A stretch of DNA of 64,000 nucleotides from Ifrita kowaldi (lineage: Eukaryota; Chordata; Aves; Passeriformes; Cinclosomatidae): NCBI GenBank assembly GCA_013398055.1, contig VZRS01000348.1:186001-250000 (forward strand), in the 5' to 3' direction. Positions 45,501-55,467 of the stretch are shown piece by piece. Numbering within the stretch: the stretch's first letter is position 1; every line of letters starts with the position of its first letter. The translations under genes and the position numbers were made by a program. Below the pieces are notes generated by a model. It was not told the origin of the DNA, searched no databases, and saw only the letters and a program-made list of their open reading frames with translations.

Positions 45501-46290
45501 AGCAGACAAACGAGGGTTCCCGGGGCGGAGGGCAGGGGGCTGGAGCCGTGGTCTGGCCGGGGCGGGGCGCGCGGTGGCGGCCCCGCAGCCCCAATCCCGC
45601 AGCCCGAATCTCACAGCCCCAATCCCTCAGCCCCGGCCCCGCAGCCCCGGTCCCTCAGCCCCAGTCCCGCAGCCCCAATCCCTCAGCCCCGGCCCCACAG
45701 CCCGAATCTCACAGCCCGAATCCCTCAGCCCCGGCCCCGCAGACCCAGTCCCGCAGCCCGAATCTCACAGCCCCAATCCCTCAGCCCCGGCCCCGCAGCC
45801 CCGGTCCCTCAGCCCCAGTCCCGCAGCCCCAATCCCTCAGCCCCGGCCCCACAGCCCGAATCTCACAGCCCGAATCCCTCAGCCCCGGCCCCGCAGACCC
45901 AGTCCCGCAGCCCGAATCTCACAGCCCCAATCCCTTAGCCCCGGCCCCGCAGCCCCGGTCCCTCAGCCCCAGTCCCGCAGCCCCAATCCCTCAGCCCCGG
46001 CCCCACAGCCCGAATCTCACAGCCCGAATCCNCGGTCCCGCAGCCCGAATTCCTCAGCCCCAATCCCTCAGCCCCGGCTCCGCAGCCCCGGCCCCGCGGC
46101 AGCGCACGGGCTCTGCCTCCCTCTCGTGGCCGCTGCGCTCGGGTTCGCCGGGAGCTGCGGGGCTCCAGCCGTGCCCCGGGCTCCCCGACTGCCCCCGCAC
46201 CCCGCGGTGCCGCCCCGAGCCCCTCGCTGGGCACACATGGGCTCATCCAGCCGGAGCCGGCGGGTGCTGGAGGTGTGAGCGGGGCCAGGA
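45500..46290. promoter_or_regulatory. GC-rich island containing a minisatellite
   Basis: Abrupt rise in GC and CpG, with non-repetitive flanks at 45,515-45,585 and 46,085-46,290 on either side of a tandem array. Islands like this usually mark promoters, and this one lies 15.6 kb before ADA exon 2 in the right orientation. However, no sequence coding for the expected ADA N-terminus (ending P-K before V-E-L-H) is visible here. A short plus-strand frame at 46,237 (ATGGGCTCATCC...) ends within 14 codons. Promoter function is not shown. Confidence 0.35.
45586..46091 (+). repeat. 14-bp minisatellite in a 154-bp higher-order repeat
   Basis: Units of 14 bases of the type CAGCCCCAATCCCT, CAGCCCCGGCCCCG or CAGCCCGAATCTCA run head to tail. 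Eleven different units form a larger period: the pair CAGCCCCGGCCCCG-CAGCCCCGGTCCCT recurs at 45628, 45782 and (as TAG...) 45936, each 154 bases apart. The array is interrupted by an N at 46032. All three plus-strand frames stay open through it and predict Pro/Ser/Gln-rich proteins, because 14 is not a multiple of 3 and the unit lacks stop codons. They are not genes. Confidence 0.93.
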
Positions 46291-49200
46291 CCGCTCCTGA
46301 GCGTTCACCTCTTGCTTTTAAGCAAAGCCTTTCTGCTGCCCCTGGGGGAAAACCCTTTACAGGCAGTCTTGCATCACGCCTGGTTGGAAACGAAACCAGC
46401 CTCACTAGAGACAGCTGCCTATGAGTTGAAGCTGTTTTATTCCCGATAATCTGTTTCCAATTTCTTCTGCTGCCCTTGAAGCCAAGAGCTGAACAAAACA
46501 AGAGCTCCAGGAGATCCTATAGAATATTAATTGGGTCAGGGCCCTGGATTAGATAAACTGAAGCATCTCCAGATGCTCCAGAAAATTCCAGCTCGAAACA
46601 GCGAAGACTGGTTGCTCTTCAAACATTTTTTGCAGAAGCAGAGGCTGTGACCAGTTGGCCCTGAGGCTTGCAGCCACCTTTGCCGTGACAGCAGCCAGGC
46701 AGCGCCCCAGTATAGCCCAGTAGTATCAGTCATGCCAGGAGCCAGCACTAGGGAACACCTGGTTATTCCCCTTCTCCCTCTGCTTCTTCCCCCTTCACCT
46801 GCCCTTCTGTACCTGCAGTAGCTCCTAGTGTTGATGTTTCTGCTGGTGCTCAGCAAGCCCTGTTTGAGGAGTGAACATCTCATGTGAGTGCTCACTTTGG
46901 GATCCTCAGTTTGGGATCAGCCAGACCCTCACTGGCATTTCAGGGTGAGTGATCTGGACATCCTGGGATGGCACCTTTGAGTTGAGATCAGGGAGGACAA
47001 TTTAAGTTACTGCTCTGCTCTTCAGATCCTAAATCTGGCATGAAAACAGCTCGTGTACCAAAACCACCTACAGGCAGGGTGGGGCAGTAGCAGGGACGGA
47101 CCAAGGCCAGGACCAAACCCTGCTGTTTGCCAGGTTTAAGGGCTCTGCAGGGTCAAGGTGGCAGGAGAGTGGGGACAATCCCCCCAGCTTTTCTTTGCAG
47201 GATGTGACCTGCAAGCGTCAGAGCCCTGAAAGCACTAACTGACCAGCCTCACCTGCCCCACGCCTGTGGGCCCAGGAGCTGTATTTAAGCTCAGCCCAGG
47301 GCCTCAGACTCTTCCTGGCTATGCTGAGGGAATGCTGGGCTCCAGTACAGCCACAGTGGTGCTTCCCCATGGGTCCTTTCATCCTGACTTCCACCTGCTG
47401 ACTGTTTTCCTGGCTTGGTGTCAGCCCTGCACCATTGCTATGGACCTGCTGGTGCTCCTGGACCTGATCCTAGCCCTGATGGTCAGACTGACTTCCTGCT
47501 TGGCCTGGGACCTGCCCCATCACTGCGATGTTGCCTCATTATCTGTGCTCTCAGCTGGACCTGGCTGCCACCTCTGGGTCTGTGCTGCTCCCTTTTCTGG
47601 CCCAACACCTGGGTTTAGGCACAGACACAAAGATCTGGCCTGGCCTGGGATGGAGATGAAGCTATGGGGCAATGATGGACTCTTTAGCCCCAGCCTGTGA
47701 GTGCTGCTGAGAAGTCCAGGGACTCCCTTCAGCTCTGGCACTGCTGTGTTACAGCCTGAGCAGGATGGCTTGGTCAGAGCCTGTATCAGAGGAATAAGCC
47801 AGCGTTAAATCCCTGCTGTGGTGGGGTTTTGAGCAGATGAAATGCCTGCCTCCCCCCAGTACTGAGGGACTCCAGAGAGAGCACCTCTCCACTTGTGAGC
47901 TGTGTCTCCTGCATCCTGGCAGCAACTGACCAGCCCTGCTCCCATCCCTCTTCCCCTAGTCCCACCCAAAATGAGTGTGCGATGAAGGGCTGAGAGCTCA
48001 GCTAAAAACCCTGAAGAAGCACAAAGCTGATCCTGTGGATCCCTGGGATGTGTGGGAATCCACAACCTGACAAACCAGGCTCCAGAAGGTGTTGTCTGGG
48101 CACCCTGTGACGAGGTGAGAAGTGGCATTTGGTTCAGCTGGAAGCTCCCAAATTCCCCTGGGCAGAGGATGTGCTATGCTTTTAGCTGGGGAGATTTGGG
48201 GTTTCCTACTGTGGCAGCAGCACGGGCTGAGGCTGTGATATTAGAAAGAGTCTGAGGGGGGCAATATTATGCTGATCATTTCTGTTTCCTGCTGCTCCAT
48301 CCCATCCGAGCCATCTCTAAGAAGGTCAGATTTGGCAAAAGCATTTTCCCTTTCTTTTTCTTTGTGCCATTCCAGTGAGGATGGGACGCATGGTGCTGAC
48401 CTGTGGCACCACAGTCCTGAGAAAAGATGTCCTCAGCTCCTCTCTGTCCTTTAGTGGCCCGAGTGGCAGTGTCTGGCCGTGTGCTGATAATCTAATTACC
48501 TGCTTACCCTGAGGGCTGGAGAACAGCTCAGCCCTCCACAGTTCGACATGTGCTGCTAAACCCCGGGCATGCAGAGCCTCTGCTGGGGCCAGAAAAGCTT
48601 ATTCCTGCTGGTCACAGCTGCAGGGTGTGCAGACAGCACCCTGGCCAGAGGTTTCCTTTGGGATCCCTGTCACTCTGCCCAGTGACTCTGCGACTTCTGG
48701 GCAGCACTTGGCCATGGAACATGGTGTGACATCTGATCTAGCTCCTTCGCTGGATGTAGCTGTGAGTTGCCTGTGAGGATGGAGACCTGCTCCTTGTACA
48801 GCTCTGGATAATGGGGGGAAGAGCTGGGGGGGGCCTTGTGGGTTTCGGGCTGTGGAGCTTTGCATACGTGAAAAACTGCACAAGCCTTGGCTCCCTGAGC
48901 CCTGCCTTGCGGAGATAAAATCAGAGGTGTCAGCCCGTGTGTCTCTTGGTTCTCATTCAAAAAGTGGACTTGAATAGAGACGTGCTAGCTGGCCACAGCT
49001 GGGCTTGTGCTCAGCCTGGGAGCTGCATCTGTATTGCCCTGTTCAATGACCCTTTGCTGGAGCAGGGCATCCTGCTCCCAGTGGAATTCCCTCGAGAGAA
49101 GTGCCGCAGGAAGGGGTGTGGGGCGGAATGTGTTCTGGATGGGGCCTGGAACACTTCCTTCCACTCCTCCCCAACAGGCCCCAGAGCAATAGGCTGTGCT

Positions 49201-52200
49201 GTGGGCTCAGGGTGCTCAGGGCCAGGCCCAGAAGGGCTGTTCCAGCTCCGTGGAAGTGGGCAGGAAGGTCAGAGTGGGGCACCGGGGTCATGTTCCAGCC
49301 ACAGCCTGGACACAGCAGTGCTGTTCCTGTGGAGTTTTTGATTTGCAGGTGAGCTGAACCTTTTGAGATGGTGCTAAAAACCCTTAGGAGGAGGTTGTTG
49401 TGCCAGACTGAGGTGAATCTGGGTGCAAACCTTGTCTCTGTCGGTGCGAGGTGTTTACAAGGAGGGCAGCGACCTCGGCAAACAGGGTGGCAGAGCTGCG
49501 TTGCTGAGTCACTGCTCGGCTGCACCCAGCCAAGATCAGGGATGTGTTCCTTCTTTTAAGGAACACAAAAGAGCAAGGTGTCCCCACCTCCTGATTGCTG
49601 GAAATCAGACTGAGCTGCACTGAGACCTTCCCAGCATGGTGTGGGAGCCCACTGGGATATGCTGGAACATGCCTGGCTCATGTGCTGCTCTTGTCTCTGG
49701 GCTTCTCTTTGTGAAAACTTGGGTCAGGACAGGGAATGACTGGTGTGTACTTGGGCTGGAGTCCCCCAGTGTGCAGGCACCAGAAGGGTCCCCTGTCCTG
49801 CATGGTGGGGGTCTCTGGGCACTGGCCCAGGTGGGAGGGGGAACCTCTTGTCATCCCACCATCGGTAAGGTGGTTCCAATCTTGCAAGCAGCAGCAGGTT
49901 CAGTAATTCCCTAGCAACAAAGCCCTTCCCCAGTGCCTGAGGCATCATCCATTGTGGTGAAGGTGGTGGGTGCACTTGGCCAGGGAAGCCTTGTATCCAC
50001 CCACCCCCTTATCTCCTGGTCTCCTCAGGATGATCTTGGAACTAGACCAGTTGGTCTGTCCTGGTCAGAGGTCACATCCTGGTGAGGTTTTTATCTTATT
50101 TGCTGTGGCCCGTTCAGGTTTCTCTCAGCACTGGCACAGGAGGGAGAGGGCCACATCTTTCCATAGGGTGGAGTTGGCTCCTTGTCTTTACCCACATGAG
50201 AAATCTAAGGGCAGCCAGAGTCCAAGAGCCCAGGATGAGCTGAGCTATCTGGCAAGGTGAACCCTGCTTCCGTTTGTGGTGATAATGTCCTTGTTCTTGA
50301 ACTTCAACACTGGATTTTAACAGTGAAACAGGCTGACAAAGCAGGTAGGGCAGAGGACAGGGTGGTGCCCCTGCTGAGGGGAGGCTGCTCTACAGCACAG
50401 GCACTGTGTGCTCCTCTCACCTAGGAGGGTCTGTCTGCACCCTGTGACCCAAATTGCTCTGTGGGAGTGGGGCTGCCCTTATCCTTAGACATCCCACGGC
50501 TTCCAGGGTGGGCCTTGGAGGCACTTCCAAGCCTGAAAGACTGCCAGACTCAGACCACTGCTCTTTCCCACAGCCCAAAGCGCTGACTGTGTTTCTCTGC
50601 CTTATTACTTTCAAAGCTGTGCTATATACCAGCCTTGGGGGCTGGTATACTTGTCCTGTGAGGTCTGGAGCAGCCCAACTCCCCCCTAGCTCATTTCAGG
50701 CAGCCTTATTGCCCAGGAGATGTTCAGGATAGGCTGAAATACATGATGCTGGGTGCAAATTGGCCCTCTGTGTTACAGCCCTAATCTGGTTAGGGGATCA
50801 GTGCAGCAGGCTTGCAGCAGCCCACGTGGCTCTGCCAGTGGCTGTATCCTGGGACATGCCTATGCTGGGCATGTCATCAGCTGGCTGTGCATTTCTGTGC
50901 TGCTCAAAAATGCCTCAAAATGGGAAAATGTAACCTGTTTACAGGGTAGCCCCATCTGTTCCCTGGCATGTGTCTCAGGGGGTTTCTTCTGCAGAGGTTC
51001 TTTCCATTTTCAGGCTGGTGTTGTTTTAGTGGTGTGAGGGTGGTGGTTTCCTTGTGAGCAGTGCCAGACAGGAGCCCCTCAGAGGGGTCTGCCCAGTGGT
51101 GTCTCTTAAGTGTCAGCACCTCTCCGAGGAGCTGCTCCATGGCCCTGTTAGTCCTGATGCTCTTGGCCCTGCAGTTGCCTGAATATCCTTAGGAAAAGCC
51201 CAGCACCCACTCCCTGCTGATGGAGAGCTGGGACAAAGTCTGCCTGGGACCAGGGGGTGATGCAGGATCTGCTTCTGCTTTTGGAGGCCAGTGTTGGGTC
51301 TGCTTCCAGCTCCTTTGAGAGCAGAGGGGAAATGAAGTGTCTTTGGGGAACAGGGTGGATCCTCAGCGGAGCTTTTGCCCTTCTCATTGACCACAGAGTC
51401 CCATGATCCCCAGCAGGAGCCAAATGGGACACAGCTGAGTTCCCACTAGTCACTCCAGTGATGGCTCACCCGGGGGCAGAGGTTTTCACTGCCCTGCAGG
51501 GAAGCTGCAGAAATTAAATGGGAATTGCTGATATAAATTAAGGCTTTGTCTCAAAACCAAAAATTTTGCAGAAGCGATGGATGTTTGGGCTGAGAATGTC
51601 TCATCTGGCAAAGTCAACCTGTACAGCTTTATGTCATATTTATACCTGATGGTGGCATTTATACTGGTAGAACTAATGAATTTAAACACATTTTCCTCCA
51701 TTAGCCACTTAGAATGGGCTGTAGTGTGATCCTGCTATCTGGTAAAAAAACCCCAACAAACCAACAAAAAACCCCAAACCAGAATAAAAAAGTGCCTTTT
51801 TAAAGATCTAAGCCCAGCATAAACACACTTATTATTTTTGGAAAGCTGTTTGCAGGTGTCAGCAAGCCTGACACACAGCTGGTATTAACTTCTGGGGGCA
51901 AGAGAAAGGGAACAGGTTTAAATATAGCTCCTGGGAAACAAGCATTGGAATAGCTTCCAAGATCAGTTTTACCCCTACTTTGCTGCCTGGAATTTTCCCT
52001 AAAAATAAAAAAGATAAACAATAAACCTTAGGGACCAGACACGTGCAGATGAACAGTTGCTTTCCTCCAGGATGGCCCCAGAGCATCCTTGTGCTTGTCC
52101 AGACAGGGCCCTGTTTGTCCCCCTCTGGTTTCCCAAGTGGGAATTCACCATTAAAAGACAGATTTGCTCTTCTTGAGCCTTCTGGCTGCAGAGAGGTGTG

Positions 52201-54100
52201 GTGTTCTCATAGGCAAACACAGATTGAATACCAACAGCACAGCAGCTACTGCAACCACCCAATTAAGACAGTGGTAAAGATGGATAAAGTGGATCAGGGT
52301 CAGGTCAATTAAAATCAGCCCAAGCTGTGTTTCTAAGGCTCTGCGGCACACTTGTGTCCAATGAATGCACTATGCTGACACTCCTGGAAAGAGCTGAGTC
52401 TGCAGCACACGTGTATTTGCTAAGCAGAAAAAAACCCATCAGAAACCCCTTACTGCACCATTCCCAGTTGATGAGGCCAGTTCAGCTCCATTTGCCTCTT
52501 TCTGACCTTTGCTATCAACTCTCCTCCCAGCAGAAAATTACCCGCAGGCTATTTTTTTTTTCCTTGTAATTTCCTCTAATCTCTAATAAATGATCTAATT
52601 GACCTCTGTCCTCCCAGTGTATACAACACACCGAGCAGGGCTGTGCCCACAGAAGATCATTAGAAAGCACTGTCTATTCACACTGGGGCCATTTATGTTG
52701 TAATTTCTTTGAATGAGAAGTCAGACCTCAAATATGTGATGCTGTGAGTCATTATCTAGGCAAAATAGATGCTTTTTGGGAGGCTGCTAAAAAAAGCCCA
52801 TGATATGCAGGTGAAATGGTCCATGTGAGCCAGAGCTTACCTTGCCCAGAGGCAGCTTCACACCCAGTGGCTAATCTGTACCCTGCCTGAACCATTTTGT
52901 TTGTGCTCAGACCATCTGTGCACACCCAGGGAGGGGAGGGGTGTGTTTCCCAAATTCAGCACTTTGTAAGCTTTGGAAGCTTGAAACGATGTCACCTTTT
53001 GGTGACCCCAGAAATCACAAATTTTAAAATATATGCTGTTTATTCCTGCTGGGTTTCCATAAGACTGGTTAGTGCTGCTCCATCCCACAGGCTCCTGGAA
53101 GCCCTGAGTGGTGCCAGGCTCATACTTGGCAGCTAATGATTACTTTCCCCTGCCAGTCACTATTTTGTAAAGAATATTTTTGCCAGTTAGCTGTGGCTAA
53201 TGTGCTTTGTCTGTACAGCATGGATGCAGTCAGAGCATCCCTGAAAGGTGGTACTTAATAAAAGAGAACATGTTGATGAACCTCCCACCCCAGCCAAGCC
53301 CTGGGCTGATCCCATGGGCTCCACTGCAGTGCACATACCCAAATGACCTTGGGACTTGAGCTGAAAAACTGCTGTTTTCTCAATGTCTACTTGACTTTGG
53401 GGCAGAAATTCCATCTCTTATGGCAAAGCTGGGGAGGAGTGACAAGGAAGGCCGGTGACATTTCCCTGTGGAGCAGTGAGCCTGTCGCATGTCCTGCACT
53501 CACTGAGCAGTTCCAGCAGCAGCTTGCAGCCCTTGCTTTCAGGGCTGCTTGCTGCCCTGGGCTGTTTGTTGTCCCCTGGCTGTGACAGCACAGGGCTGGA
53601 GGAGCACCCAGCCTTCCCCATCCCCACAAGCAGGGCTCTGCGTAGCTAATCCCCTGCTGCCAGCTTCCACAAACAGTGTCCATCTGGAGTAAACACAGCT
53701 GGGGAAGGAGATGAGGAAACTTTATTTTGCAACCATTTGTGGTAGTGTTCACAACTACAGCCCCAAGCGCTCTCTCTGCTTACGCACCAGAGCAAGTAAC
53801 AATAGTATTTTTCATTGATATAGTGATGTTTGTCTCCAAGGCTCCCTGCAGACAGGGCCTGTGGTCTGGGGACGGCCTCACCTGGGCAGGTGAACTCCTG
53901 TCATGCAGAACTAAGCTGTGGTCCTTGTTTCTGCAGTGATTTTGGAAATACCACCTGCCTGGTCAGTGCCTTCCAGGAAGCTTGGGTCTCATCTCACCCA
54001 GGGCTGCCAATGGGCCCTGGGGATGTTCCCCAAGGGTCACTCTAGGGAGTGGTTCAATCGGGCAGATCTGCCTTTAGCTAGGTGGGGACGCTAGGTTTGG
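46291..54100. other. No gene recognised
   Basis: Long non-coding stretch, possibly ADA intron 1 or the intergenic space before ADA. A plus-strand frame at 47,266-47,700 is Leu-rich but resembles no family. An A/C-rich simple tract lies near 51,745-51,790. No exon can be supported. Confidence 0.45.
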
Positions 54101-54179
54101 AGTGACTGAAACTCTGCTCTCTCCAGTATCAGAGAAGCCACACTTGACAGAGAGGAGCAGGCAGAACTTCTCTGAAAGT

Positions 54180-54297
54180 CTCTTTTTCTGGAGATACTCA
54201 AGGGCAATCTGGACATGACCCTGTGGAACTCTAGGTGTTAGCAGGGGTGCTGGACTAAATGATCTCCAGAGGTTCCCAACCATTCTGTGATTCTGTG
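54180..54297 (+). mobile_element. CR1 LINE 3' end
   Basis: Reads TCTGGAGATACTCAAGGGCA, then CTGGACATGACCCTGTGG, GCTGGACTAAATGATCTCC, AGAGGTTCCCAACC, and ends ATTCTGTGATTCTGTG. This is the characteristic order and terminal 8-mer repeat (ATTCTGTG) of avian CR1. The element is 5'-truncated, as most CR1 copies are. Plus orientation. Confidence 0.88.
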
Positions 54298-54679
54298 GCT
54301 TTCTGCCTTACTGTCTTCAAACATGTGGGCTGCTGTGTGCATCACCCATGGGAGAGGAAAGCAGGAGGCAGAGGAGCAGCATAAAACATGGCCAGGTCAC
54401 TGAAAATAAGAAATGAAAAGCTGAGTGTGAGTTTGCAGGAGCTGCAAGTAGGTGTATAGTGGACAAAAAGCCATCAGACAAAACAAGTGAGTCACTGAGC
54501 AGCAGGTTTGAGAGCAGGAAAGGTTAAAACAAACATTGTTGAATTGGCTTAAGACTGCAATCAAAGCTGGACATTGCTTTCCTGTTCTACAGGCTGCGCT
54601 GTCATTTTTTCCTGTTCTATTTTCTCAGTGTTATCGTTGGAGGAGCAGGTCCACCCGGGCGCTCAGCTTCTGAAGGAAA
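54298..54679. other. Short stretch between two CR1 copies
   Basis: Unremarkable DNA with no exon. It may include further 5' parts of the CR1 that is recognisable from 54,680. Confidence 0.4.
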
Positions 54680-54743
54680 CACGAGCAGGATTTCAGGAAG
54701 GGTGGGTTTAGATTAAGTTTGAGGGAGAAATTCTTCCCTGTGA
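54680..54743 (+). mobile_element. CR1 LINE, left part, cut by a contig join
   Basis: GGATTTCAGGAAGGGTGGG, then TTTAGATTAAGTTTGAGGGA and GAAATTCTTCCCTGTGA match the CR1 3' region just before its usual GGTGAGGCACTGGCACAGG continuation. That continuation is missing here, because an N at 54744 is followed by unrelated GC-rich DNA. The continuation appears instead at 55106. Confidence 0.8.
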
Positions 54744-54744
54744 N

Positions 54745-55104
54745 CTGCTGCCCGCACCCCGCGGCTGCAGCCCGGTGGGGATGGGGCACGGCCGGGCCGC
54801 TCGCTGGGGATGTGCCCTCCGGGACAGTGCTCGGTGGGCGCTGTCACCCCGCGGTGGCAGCCGGGCGCTGCGCTGCCCTGGCCCGGTGCTCCCCGCAGGC
54901 ACGGGCAGGGGCTGTCCCCGGCGTCCCGCGCATTTCGCCGCCGCTGCGATGCGGGTCCAGGCTCATCCCAGCGCCCGGCTGGGGATGCACAGGTGGCCTT
55001 GGATGGGGAAGGGGCAAGCTCTGAAGGGCCCTGCAACCCAACCACTCTCGTAGTTTACTAAAACAAATGTTTTCTCTTGTGTTTTTTGTTTTGTTTTGGG
55101 GGTT
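54745..55104. other. GC-rich contig, probably out of order
   Basis: A 360-base piece bounded by Ns at 54744 and 55105. Its left 190 bases are CpG-rich and promoter-like. Its right 169 bases (54936-55104) recur at 55299-55467. It interrupts a CR1 element whose two parts lie on either side, so it should follow the 55106-55297 piece and merge with the sequence from 55299. No coding exon is recognised; it could be part of the ADA 5' region. Confidence 0.75.
54936..55104 (+). repeat. Assembly duplicate, copy 1 (169 bp)
   Basis: Identical by eye to 55299-55467 at an offset of 363 bases. It ends at the N at 55105, while the other copy continues into unique TG-rich DNA. Unmerged contig overlap. Confidence 0.92.
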
Positions 55105-55105
55105 N

Positions 55106-55262
55106 ACAGTGAGCGTGGCACAGGTTGCCCAGAGACGGCTGCCCCATCCCTGCAAGTGTCCAAGGCCGGGTTGGACGGGGCTTGGAGCACAACCTGGCAT
55201 AGCGGCAGGTGTCCCTGCCCATGGCAGGGGGCAGGGATGGGACGGACTCCAGGGTCCCTGCA
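55106..55262 (+). mobile_element. CR1 LINE, right part
   Basis: GTGGCACAGGTTGCCCAGAG, then CTGCCCCATCCCTGCAAGTG, CCAAGGCCGGGTTGGACGGG and GTGTCCCTGCCCATGGCAGG are classic CR1 3' wording. It continues the element that ends at 54743, separated by the misplaced piece 54745-55104. Its own 3' end is diverged and lacks the ATTCTATGA terminal repeats. Confidence 0.85.
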
Positions 55263-55298
55263 CAGCCGAAGGGCACTGTCGCTGTGCGCCTGCCGCGN

Positions 55299-55467
55299 CG
55301 CCGCCGCTGCGATGCGGGTCCAGGCTCATCCCAGCGCCCGGCTGGGGATGCACAGGTGGCCTTGGATGGGGAAGGGGCAAGCTCTGAAGGGCCCTGCAAC
55401 CCAACCACTCTCGTAGTTTACTAAAACAAATGTTTTCTCTTGTGTTTTTTGTTTTGTTTTGGGGGTT
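55299..55467 (+). repeat. Assembly duplicate, copy 2 (169 bp)
   Basis: Second copy of 54936-55104, starting right after the N at 55298 and running on into a T/G-rich tract (about 55,430-55,530). Confidence 0.92.

Noticed and set aside
46237..46278. Possible ADA exon 1 starting ATGGGCTCATCC and ending before GTGTGA
   Set aside because: It can be spliced in phase to ADA exon 2, but the encoded residues do not resemble the conserved ADA N-terminus, which ends in Pro-Lys before Val-Glu-Leu-His.
45409..46300. Three overlapping Pro/Ser/Gln-rich proteins of about 160-290 residues
   Set aside because: They are translations of one 14-bp minisatellite in all three frames, and the repeat has no stop codons. 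No gene.
47266..47700. Leu-rich 144-residue plus-strand frame
   Set aside because: No family similarity, no splice sites or promoter context; composition-driven.
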